A stretch of DNA of 64,000 nucleotides, from contig NZ_CP073587.1 in NCBI RefSeq assembly GCF_018223345.1, positions 345,001 to 409,000 of the forward strand, written 5' to 3'. Numbering within the stretch: the stretch's first letter is position 1; each line of letters begins with the position of its first letter. The stretch is from Shewanella yunxiaonensis (GTDB lineage: Bacteria; Pseudomonadota; Gammaproteobacteria; Enterobacterales; Shewanellaceae). The position numbers and the translations under genes were made by a program. Below the pieces are notes generated by a model. The model was not told where the DNA came from and made no database searches. It saw only the letters and a list, made by a program, of their open reading frames with translations. Below are positions 57,269-64,000 of this stretch, in pieces.

Positions 57269-58549
57269 TTAGAAGCTGTAGTTCACCATGAGCTTCATGT
57301 ACGTCATATCATTATCTTCAACGTCACTGCGGTCGTAGTTCATCAATCCCAGCTGTAAACGTGTCATCAAGCCCGGAACTGCGGCAAATTTGTAGCTCAA
57401 ATCCAGGTTAAGCTCTGAACCCCCATCGTAATGTTTGCCGCTAGCCGCCATGCCTTCATCACTTTGGTTCCACATGGCGTAAGTCACTTGTGGCTTGAAA
57501 CCCTCGATACCGAAATCATAGCCAACTGTGAATGAGGTCGTACCCAAGCCTGCGAAAATGTCATCAGTGATGGTATCGCTATAACTGCGGAACTGTGGCA
57601 CATGACCCAAAGTCCCGGGGAAGTTATTGGCATCGTCTATCTTGGTGTATGCGGCTTTTAACGAGAATTTATCGAGCTTACTCTTGGCTTGTACGCCCCA
57701 CGCGCCAGAATCTTTCAAGGTGTCATACTGCGCGGTCATATATTTGGCCGACAGCGTCAGCGGCAAGTTCGGCAGCTTATAATCGATACCGGCAAAACCG
57801 GTCTTATATGCATCGGCAGTCACGGCAGCGGTTGGTGGGTCGCCCACTGGTGTGTTGTTATTGTTATCTAACCACTGCAACTCGATATCAAGACCGGTGA
57901 TCGATTTGTTCATCAAATACACAGACCATACCGGGTTGTCATAACGCTTGTCGGTTTGCGTGACAGAACCGTTAGAGTCATCGCCATAACGCATCAACCA
58001 GCGGGTGACGTACATAAAACGAACTTCGGTTTGCGGCAGATCTTTGTTGGTAAATACCACTGCGTCGAAAGCGTCTTTCATCGGCCAAGCGCTACTGTTC
58101 ATCAACAGAGGGCTGACGATATTCTGACGACCTACACGGATACTGGTGTTAGTTATGGCCTTGTCAAAGTCGTAATTGACATAACCTTGGATCAAACCTG
58201 TCGAGGTAATGGTGTTACGCGTTTCATCTTCACCGCCAGTCACGCTGGAACCGGTACTTTTATCTTGCAACCCCCAATCGATACCTGACTGGAAACCTAC
58301 CGCAAAGGTTAAGCCATTCCACGCTGCGGTTTGATAATTGACGCGTAGTGCGCTGCTGCCGGTATTGTTGTTATTTAGAGGGCCTGCTTCAGCCTTGGCG
58401 TCGGTGTAAGAACTTTGCGTAACCACGTTACGTACTTCACCATCGACCTTACCGCTTTGCAATGCCTCGCGAAACGAAGTGTCAGCTTGAGCCGTCGCCA
58501 TAACACCAAGGGTGGCCCCCAGTAACAGGCTAATTTGGGTTAGTTTCAT
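57269..58549 (-). CDS. Outer-membrane porin (OprD/GalP-like)
   Basis: 426 residues from MKLTQISLLLGATLGVMATAQA (ATG at 58549, GGAG upstream). A signal peptide is followed by the porin start SFREALQSGKVDGEVRNV and alternating beta strands. The C-terminus is YMKLMVNYSF, the terminal Phe of barrels. It lies between the tautomerase and TSUP genes. P. putida gal clusters also carry an OprD-type porin, so uptake of gallate-like acids is plausible. Confidence 0.87.
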   Translation of the reverse strand: MKLTQISLLLGATLGVMATAQADTSFREALQSGKVDGEVRNVVTQSSYTDAKAEAGPLNNNNTGSSALRVNYQTAAWNGLTFAVGFQSGIDWGLQDKSTGSSVTGGEDETRNTITSTGLIQGYVNYDFDKAITNTSIRVGRQNIVSPLLMNSSAWPMKDAFDAVVFTNKDLPQTEVRFMYVTRWLMRYGDDSNGSVTQTDKRYDNPVWSVYLMNKSITGLDIELQWLDNNNNTPVGDPPTAAVTADAYKTGFAGIDYKLPNLPLTLSAKYMTAQYDTLKDSGAWGVQAKSKLDKFSLKAAYTKIDDANNFPGTLGHVPQFRSYSDTITDDIFAGLGTTSFTVGYDFGIEGFKPQVTYAMWNQSDEGMAASGKHYDGGSELNLDLSYKFAAVPGLMTRLQLGLMNYDRSDVEDNDMTYMKLMVNYSF

Positions 58550-58674
58550 GTTGATCTCCAAGTACTTGATTTTCGCTGACGCCCACGCCATGTAGCTGAT
58601 TCCCCAAAGGCCAACCCATGACCACCCGGTGATTGTCGCGATCGTTGTTGTTGTAAATTTTTTTTGGCCGGTCC

Positions 58675-59730
58675 TTAGCCAAATACCTCTCCATCGAACA
58701 GCTTTCTCGCGGTTCGCAAAATTGCGGCGCGAAATTCCTGAGAATCTTTGGTAGGTGTCAACACCACGGTCATCTCACCTGATGGGTGTTCAACACTGAG
58801 TTTTTTGTGATCGCCAGCGGGTAGCTGTGCCAGTTCACTGGCAACGGAATCTTCCAGTAGACAAGCGGTCGCGACACTGACAGCCCCCAATACGCCAATG
58901 GCGTCGTGGCAGCGATGCGGAATAAAGGTGCGAGTCGTGAGACAACCACCATGCTGTGGCGCACTGATGAGGCACATTTTCGGCACTGACTTTTGGCTGA
59001 CATCGCCAAGGTTCATCAGTGATCCTGCTTGCAGGCGGATAGCTTCCAGCCGTTGCCGCAGTCGCGGATTTTGTTCCAGCGTTTCTGGCGCTTCGTTGCC
59101 ACTGAGCCCGAAATCTGTGGCGGCTAATAGCACCACCGGCATGCCGTTATCGATGCAAGTCACCGCAATCCCATCAATGAGGTCGCGTTGATTACCGGTG
59201 GGCAGCAGTGCACCACAGTTAGCACCCGCGATATCGCTGAATTCAATCAGGATTTCAGCAGCTGTGCCGGGTACACCATCGATGCGTGCAGAGCCTTGAT
59301 AATTCACTTTGCCCTTGGGCGTACTGATGAGAGCCGTGGCGATCTGGCCGCTGTTCTGTGTAAAAATCCGCACTGGTGTGGTATCTGCCTTGGCCGCAAC
59401 TAAGCCACGTTCAATGGCGAAAGGGCCAACTCCGGCGAGAATGTTGCCGCAGGGCTGGGCGTCGGAGACGATGGCTTGATCGACAAACACCTGCAAAAAC
59501 AGGAAGTCGACATCAATGCCAGATTTTTCAGAGCGTTGCACCAAGGCCACTTTGGAGGTCAACGGATTCGCACCGCCAATACCATCAATCTGGCGCGGAT
59601 CCGGCGAACCCATGATCCGCAGTAAAAACTGATCACGTTCGCTGCGCTGTTGTGGCAGATCTTCTGCGAGGAAATAAGCGCCTTTGGAGGTACCTCCTCG
59701 CATCCACATGCAACGGGCGGAATCAGACAT
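58675..59730 (-). CDS. galD: 4-oxalomesaconate tautomerase (PrpF family)
   Basis: 351 residues. PrpF-type diaminopimelate-epimerase fold with the Cys of [16 protein letters not shown] and the start [15 protein letters not shown]. GalD converts the keto and enol forms of 4-oxalomesaconate in the gallate pathway. It overlaps the aldolase gene by 8 bp. Methylaconitate isomerase (PrpF) is excluded by the neighbouring LigJ/LigK-type enzymes. Confidence 0.9.
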   Translation of the reverse strand: MSDSARCMWMRGGTSKGAYFLAEDLPQQRSERDQFLLRIMGSPDPRQIDGIGGANPLTSKVALVQRSEKSGIDVDFLFLQVFVDQAIVSDAQPCGNILAGVGPFAIERGLVAAKADTTPVRIFTQNSGQIATALISTPKGKVNYQGSARIDGVPGTAAEILIEFSDIAGANCGALLPTGNQRDLIDGIAVTCIDNGMPVVLLAATDFGLSGNEAPETLEQNPRLRQRLEAIRLQAGSLMNLGDVSQKSVPKMCLISAPQHGGCLTTRTFIPHRCHDAIGVLGAVSVATACLLEDSVASELAQLPAGDHKKLSVEHPSGEMTVVLTPTKDSQEFRAAILRTARKLFDGEVFG

Positions 59731-60403
59731 ATTTCAGTCCTTTCTGTGCCAGGCGTGGGCGCATGTCATAGATATCCAGTCCCAACTCACCGTTGGCCAA
59801 ACGCAGGCGCTTTGCCTCTTCGCGGGCTTCACGCGCTAGCGCTTCTTGCAGCACCACTTCCGCTTCTTCGCGGCGCACCACCACCACACCATCATCGTCC
59901 GCCACAATGATGTCGCCGGGATTGATCAGCTCACTGGCGCAGACCAAAGGCAAGTTCACCGAGCCCAAGGTTTCTTTGATGGTGCCTTGAGCGAATACAT
60001 GGGCAGACCACACCGGAAACTGCATCTGCCGCAGAATCCGGGTATCGCGTACACCGCCGTCGATCACTAGGCCGACGACGCCGCGTGCTTGTGCCGAAGT
60101 CGCCAGTAAATCGCCAAAGAAACCATGGTTCGACGGTGAGGTTGGGGCGAACACCAGAATGTCACCGGCTTGGCACTGTTCAATCGCCACATGCATCATC
60201 CAGTTATCGCCCGCAGCACCGGAGATGGTAATGGCTGAACCCGCGACCGCCACATCTTGTTGGATCGGTTTTAACTGCTCACCCAACAGGCCTTTACGCC
60301 CTTGCGCTTCATGAATAGTGGCTACGCCTAACTTAGCCAGCGCATCGATAGTGGCTTGCGCTGCTCTTGTAATTGTCTGTACTACGAGATGTTGTTGCAT
60401 CAC
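59723..60403 (-). CDS. galC: 4-carboxy-4-hydroxy-2-oxoadipate aldolase (HMG/CHA, RraA-like)
   Basis: 226 residues. RraA-like fold with [30 protein letters not shown] and the Asp/Arg pair in [13 protein letters not shown]. It splits 4-carboxy-4-hydroxy-2-oxoadipate into pyruvate and oxaloacetate and can decarboxylate oxaloacetate. It lies 6 bp after the hydratase gene. Confidence 0.92.
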   Translation of the reverse strand: MMQQHLVVQTITRAAQATIDALAKLGVATIHEAQGRKGLLGEQLKPIQQDVAVAGSAITISGAAGDNWMMHVAIEQCQAGDILVFAPTSPSNHGFFGDLLATSAQARGVVGLVIDGGVRDTRILRQMQFPVWSAHVFAQGTIKETLGSVNLPLVCASELINPGDIIVADDDGVVVVRREEAEVVLQEALAREAREEAKRLRLANGELGLDIYDMRPRLAQKGLKYV

Positions 60404-60409
60404 GGCTCC

Positions 60410-61420
60410 TTACACGGCTAAACGACTGAATACACGACGGGCATTGCCTTCAAAAATCTGCTGCTTTTGGGCAGCGCTGAGCTTGCTGTTGTTGTCGATA
60501 TAGCGTTTGGTGTCGTCAAAGAAGTGGCCGGTTTCTGGGTCAACACCACGCACCGCACCGATCATCTCTGAAGCGAATAAAATGTTGTCGATAGGGATAA
60601 TATCCAGAAGTAAATCAATACCTTTCTGGTGATATACACAGGTGTCGAAATAGATGTTCTTCAGTGCGGATTGCTCCAATGGCGCATACCCCTGATCCTG
60701 CATCAAGCCGCGGAAACGTCCCCAGTGATACGGCACCGCACCACCACCATGTGGAATAATGATTTTCAGGCTAGGGAAGTCTTTAAATACGTCGGACATC
60801 ACCAACTGCTGAAAGCCGGTGGTATCAGCGCCGAGGTAGTGCGAACCCGTGGTGTGAAAGCAGCTATTGCAAGAGCCACTGACATGGATCATCGCCGGGA
60901 CGTCGAGCTCGCACATCTTTTCGTACAGTGGATAGAAAGCGCGGTCGGCCAATGAGGGGCCATGCCAGTGTCCACCTGATGGGTCGGGGTTCAGGTTGCA
61001 GCCGATAAAGCCCATCTGTTCAACACAGCGCGCCAATTCGGCAACGGATAACGCCGGATCGACGCCTGGCGACTGCGGTAACTGCGCTACCGGCGCAAAA
61101 TTTTTCGGAAACAGATCGCAAACACGGCGGATCAGGTCGTTTTGATGCTCAGTCCAGTACTGACTGGTGTAGCGATTGCCAATGTGATGCCCCATCCAAC
61201 TCGCACGGGGCGAGAAGATCGTCAAGTCGGTGCCACGTTCCCGCTGTAAGCGCAGCTGGTTGCGCTCAATGCTGTCGATGATTTCATCATCGCTAATCGG
61301 AATTGTGCCTTTCTCACCACTAAACAACGGATCGGCTTCCACTTCCGCAATTTGGCGTTGCCGATAATCGCCGACGGCTTTTGGCGTTGTGGTGTAGTGT
61401 CCATGACAGTCAATAATCAT
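60410..61420 (-). CDS. ligJ: 4-oxalomesaconate hydratase, LigJ-type amidohydrolase
   Basis: 336 residues. Amidohydrolase-2 fold with HxH in DCHGHY (H6, H8), a central MIHVSGSCNSCFH, HGGGAVPYHWGRF and a C-terminal LFASEMIGAVRGVDPE. It hydrates 4-oxalomesaconate to 4-carboxy-4-hydroxy-2-oxoadipate. It is of the Sphingobium LigJ family rather than the PIG-L-like GalB of P. putida. It is the first gene of ligJ-galC-galD. Confidence 0.9.
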   Translation of the reverse strand: MIIDCHGHYTTTPKAVGDYRQRQIAEVEADPLFSGEKGTIPISDDEIIDSIERNQLRLQRERGTDLTIFSPRASWMGHHIGNRYTSQYWTEHQNDLIRRVCDLFPKNFAPVAQLPQSPGVDPALSVAELARCVEQMGFIGCNLNPDPSGGHWHGPSLADRAFYPLYEKMCELDVPAMIHVSGSCNSCFHTTGSHYLGADTTGFQQLVMSDVFKDFPSLKIIIPHGGGAVPYHWGRFRGLMQDQGYAPLEQSALKNIYFDTCVYHQKGIDLLLDIIPIDNILFASEMIGAVRGVDPETGHFFDDTKRYIDNNSKLSAAQKQQIFEGNARRVFSRLAV

Positions 61421-61459
61421 CTGTTTTCACTCTTGTTTTTACTAAGCGACTGATGACCG

Positions 61460-61478
61460 TTCAACAAAATTTGTTGGG
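61460..61478. promoter_or_regulatory. LysR-type operator candidate
   Basis: CAACAAA-A-TTTGTTG, a perfect 15-bp palindrome between the divergent ligJ and lysR genes, 42 bp from the ligJ start. Confidence 0.5.
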
Positions 61479-61594
61479 TCGAAGGTAGGCTGAGTATTGG
61501 CAGCACTCGCCTAATTGACTATTTCAATTTCGGTGGAGAGGTATTAGTTTTTGAGATAGGACACCTGCAATTAACAAAAAAAGCACATCTAAAA

Positions 61595-62827
61595 ATGATA
61601 GATAAATTACTAAATATCAGACACTTGAGAGTTTTTTGCGAAGTTGCAAGAACTAAGAGTATTAGCAAGGCTTCCGAGAACGTTTTTCTATCGCAGCCGG
61701 CGATGACCCAAGCCATTGCCAAATTGGAGCACTTGTTAGAAACGAGTTTGTTCCAGCGGAAACACGAAGGCATGTATCTCACCGACAGTGGCGAGTTGTT
61801 GCTCGTGCGAGTGGAAAGCGCCTTTAAGTTGTTGCATGAGGGGCTGCGTGATGCACTGAAAAACATTGATAATCAACGCTGTAACCTGTTGCTCAATGCA
61901 TTAACTACCACACAATTGCGGGCACTAGTGGCGATGGCGTCAGCGCGCAGCATCAGCGAAGCCGGCCGCAATATCGGCATTGCCCAATCAGCAATTCATC
62001 GCTCCATCAAAGAGCTGGAAGCCCTGCTGAAGATACAACTATTGGAAAAAACCAGTACCGGCATTAATCCAGGCAAGGCTGCGTTGATCCTGTCGCGCGC
62101 CAGTAAATTAGCCTTCTCCGAAATCAATCAGGCGTGTGAAGAGATTGCGTCGTTGCACAGTCGGGAAACTGGTCACTTGCAAATCGGCAGTATGCCGCTG
62201 GCTCGAACTTCGGTATTACCCAACACCATTTTGCATTTCAGCGAGCAGTATCCCGATTTTACCATTTCGGTGGTAGACGGCCCTTACAGCGATTTGCTGC
62301 ACCATTTGCGGCACGCCAATATCGACCTGTTGATTGGTGCTTTACGCTTCCCGGTGCCCACTGATGACGTAGTACAGGAAGCGTTTTTCCAGTCGGAAGT
62401 GGTGATAGTCGCTAGGCCCGACCATCCGCTAATGCAACGTCCAGTGACGATGGAGGATTTAATTCAAGCCTCCTGGGTAGTGCCGCATCAATGGACACCG
62501 ACACGTGCCATCTTCGAGCAGTTCTTTGCTAACGCCAACAAACCCTCGCCGAAACGGTTGGTGGAAACCTCATCGCAAATTCTGATCCGCAGTTTGCTGG
62601 AAGGCAGTGACCGCTTAACTGTAACCTCATCACATCAGTTTCAACGCGAACTCGACGAAGGCTGGCTGGCGATTTTGCCGTTTCGTATTCGTGATGCTTA
62701 CCGGCCGATTGGCATCAGTATGCGTAAGGGTTGGCGCCCCACGGCAACCCAGCAAGCTTTCATTGAGATGTTGCGGCAACAGGCGGGCAGCGTGACTGGC
62801 TACCATCCGCATTCTGACGGCGAATGA
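61595..62827 (+). CDS. LysR-type regulator with two N-terminal HTH domains
   Basis: 410 residues, about 100 longer than ordinary LysR proteins. The first HTH is residues 8-64 (ISKASENVFLSQPAMTQAIAKLE). A second HTH is residues 104-164 (ISEAGRNIGIAQSAIHRSIKELE). The effector-binding domain follows from about 190. Divergent from ligJ-galC-galD-porin, which it probably controls in response to an aromatic or tricarboxylic intermediate. Confidence 0.9.
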   Translation: MIDKLLNIRHLRVFCEVARTKSISKASENVFLSQPAMTQAIAKLEHLLETSLFQRKHEGMYLTDSGELLLVRVESAFKLLHEGLRDALKNIDNQRCNLLLNALTTTQLRALVAMASARSISEAGRNIGIAQSAIHRSIKELEALLKIQLLEKTSTGINPGKAALILSRASKLAFSEINQACEEIASLHSRETGHLQIGSMPLARTSVLPNTILHFSEQYPDFTISVVDGPYSDLLHHLRHANIDLLIGALRFPVPTDDVVQEAFFQSEVVIVARPDHPLMQRPVTMEDLIQASWVVPHQWTPTRAIFEQFFANANKPSPKRLVETSSQILIRSLLEGSDRLTVTSSHQFQRELDEGWLAILPFRIRDAYRPIGISMRKGWRPTATQQAFIEMLRQQAGSVTGYHPHSDGE

Positions 62828-63146
62828 ACCTGAATTTATTAGACTTATGGCTAACAATGACTAACTCATGAATATGGATGTATAAATATCATATTGATTT
62901 AAAACGATTTAAAAAACTAAAAGATAATGTGCTTGAGAGATCTTATATCAATTTTGAATAGCTGGTGGGATTTACGAATTGTTCTCTCGAAAAACCAGAT
63001 GCTAGGTTTCAACTCGCAGAAGCAAAACATAGCACTTCAGCATAGTCTGCCGAATTGCGGTTGGGGACCGGTAGCACGGAACCGCAGGATTCGGGTGAGG
63101 CTGAACTAAGCGCTACAAGCGCATACAAGAATTACAGGAGCTTCAG
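62828..63146. other. Intergenic region before the TRAP gene
   Basis: No gene is seen. An imperfect GCGGTT/AACCGC hairpin is the only structure noticed. Confidence 0.45.
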
Positions 63147-64000
63147 ATGCATCGCAACATGATTAAATTGGCTGTGGGTTTAATGGCTGGGTTAGGTATC
63201 AGCTGCAACAGTATGGCCGCCGAATATACGCTGCGGTTTGCGCACCATTTTCCCGCTGTTTCATCGCCACACAAACAGATTTTCCAAGCCTGGGCCGATG
63301 AGGTTGAGCAGGCGTCCAATGGCCGCATTAAGGTTGAACTGTACCCTTCATCAACGTTGGCTAAGCCACCGGCACAATATGACGCTGTGGTTAACGGCAT
63401 TGCCGATATTACTGCAACCATTCAAGGCTATACCGCTAACCGTTTCCCACTGACGCAAGTGGTAGAACTGCCTGGTGTCGCCAAGAACGCGGAAAACGGT
63501 TCCTGCATCATCGAAAACCTCTACGATGAGGGGCTGATTTCGCAAGAATATAAAAACACTAAGCCACTGTTTTTATTCACTCATGGTATGGGGCTGATCC
63601 ACACCACCGATAAGACCATCAATACCCCAGAAGACCTAGCGGGCTTGCGCATCCGCCGTCCATCGGCAGTGGTGGCGAAGTTTCTGGAGCAAGTGGGCGC
63701 TCAACCTGTGGGGATGCCTGCACCAGAGTCATATCAAGCCATGCAAAATGGGGTGATTGATGGTGTGAGCTTACCCTGGGAAGGCGCATTAGTGTTCCGT
63801 CTCAATGAGTTGACCAAGAAACACACAGATATAGGTGGTCTATACACACTATCGTTTATCGTCACCATGAATAAGCGCAGCTACAACAAGCTGCCCGCGG
63901 ATCTGAAAAAGGTGATTGATGAGCACTCAGGTTTGGCTTGGTCAAAACGTGCGGGTGCGGTGTTTGACGAATTGGATAAAAAAGGTCGTGCACAAGCGGT
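63147..64000 (+). CDS. TRAP transporter substrate-binding protein (DctP), partial
   Basis: ATG at 63147 with AGGAG 6 nt upstream; the frame is open to the right edge. A signal peptide (MIKLAVGLMAGLGISCNSMAAE) is followed by DctP motifs LRFAHHFPA, ADEVEQASNGRIKVELYPSSTLA and GLRIRRPSAVVAKFLE with the anion-binding Arg. It binds an organic acid for the QM permeases expected beyond the window. Context suggests an aromatic or tricarboxylic acid. Confidence 0.88.
   Translation, partial: MHRNMIKLAVGLMAGLGISCNSMAAEYTLRFAHHFPAVSSPHKQIFQAWADEVEQASNGRIKVELYPSSTLAKPPAQYDAVVNGIADITATIQGYTANRFPLTQVVELPGVAKNAENGSCIIENLYDEGLISQEYKNTKPLFLFTHGMGLIHTTDKTINTPEDLAGLRIRRPSAVVAKFLEQVGAQPVGMPAPESYQAMQNGVIDGVSLPWEGALVFRLNELTKKHTDIGGLYTLSFIVTMNKRSYNKLPADLKKVIDEHSGLAWSKRAGAVFDELDKKGRAQA

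Overview
The window is chromosomal DNA of a gammaproteobacterium, most likely Shewanella or a close relative. The main evidence is the block hemCDXY | cyaA - cyaY - lptM - lysA - dapF - DUF484 - xerC - yigB, together with a LapA/BpfA-type giant adhesin, RstAB, a YpdAB/YhjX pair, YtfE and Fur-box iron uptake genes. I saw no phage, insertion sequence, CRISPR array, rRNA or tRNA.

Layout. 1-5574 (minus) is the N-terminal part of a giant type I-secreted biofilm adhesin. It has a LapG-type cleavage motif and more than five identical 786-bp tandem repeats, and it runs off the left edge. 5955-9963 is the haem operon hemC-hemD-hemX-hemY (minus), divergent from cyaA. 12619-17596 holds cyaY and the lptM-lysA-dapF-DUF484-xerC-yigB run. 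17711-23022 carries a HupE-like protein, the nitrosative-stress protein YtfE with an NsrR-like operator, an orphan periplasmic binding protein, an Asr-like acid-shock protein and RstBA. 23343-27031 is a YhjX-type pyruvate-linked transporter beside its regulators YpdB and YpdA, with a YpdB-like direct repeat in front of the transporter. 27285-33670 contains MarC, an SDR, GldA, two envelope proteins and FumC. 33829-38911 is an iron/siderophore uptake cassette (DUF3325, PepSY protein, DUF3649, TonB receptor with a Fur box). 39301-44905 holds a permease, a DUF885 peptidase, an M24 peptidase and a Fur-box Cys-rich small protein.

45091-48529 is the most interesting locus. An ECF sigma factor and zinc-finger anti-sigma face a bufferin/HvfA-type RiPP operon: a precursor with five ExxCG motifs, a DUF692 (MNIO) enzyme, a DUF2063 partner and a DoxX protein. 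The DoxX gene is interrupted by two in-frame stops. The sigma gene and the precursor gene share an identical promoter-like signature, CTGTTGTAAG-N17-CGAC, which suggests one regulon.

48792-54628 encodes a molybdenum hydroxylase (2Fe-2S subunit, Tat-exported Mo subunit, triheme cytochrome c) with MocA- and XdhC-type cofactor proteins. 55034-57198 holds two transporters. 57269-64000 is an aromatic-acid catabolic locus: porin, 4-oxalomesaconate tautomerase, aldolase and hydratase, a LysR regulator with two HTH domains, and a TRAP binding protein cut by the right edge. These enzymes would take the ring-cleavage product of gallate or protocatechuate to pyruvate and oxaloacetate.

All assignments come from reading the sequence and from remembered family features. 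No database search was run.
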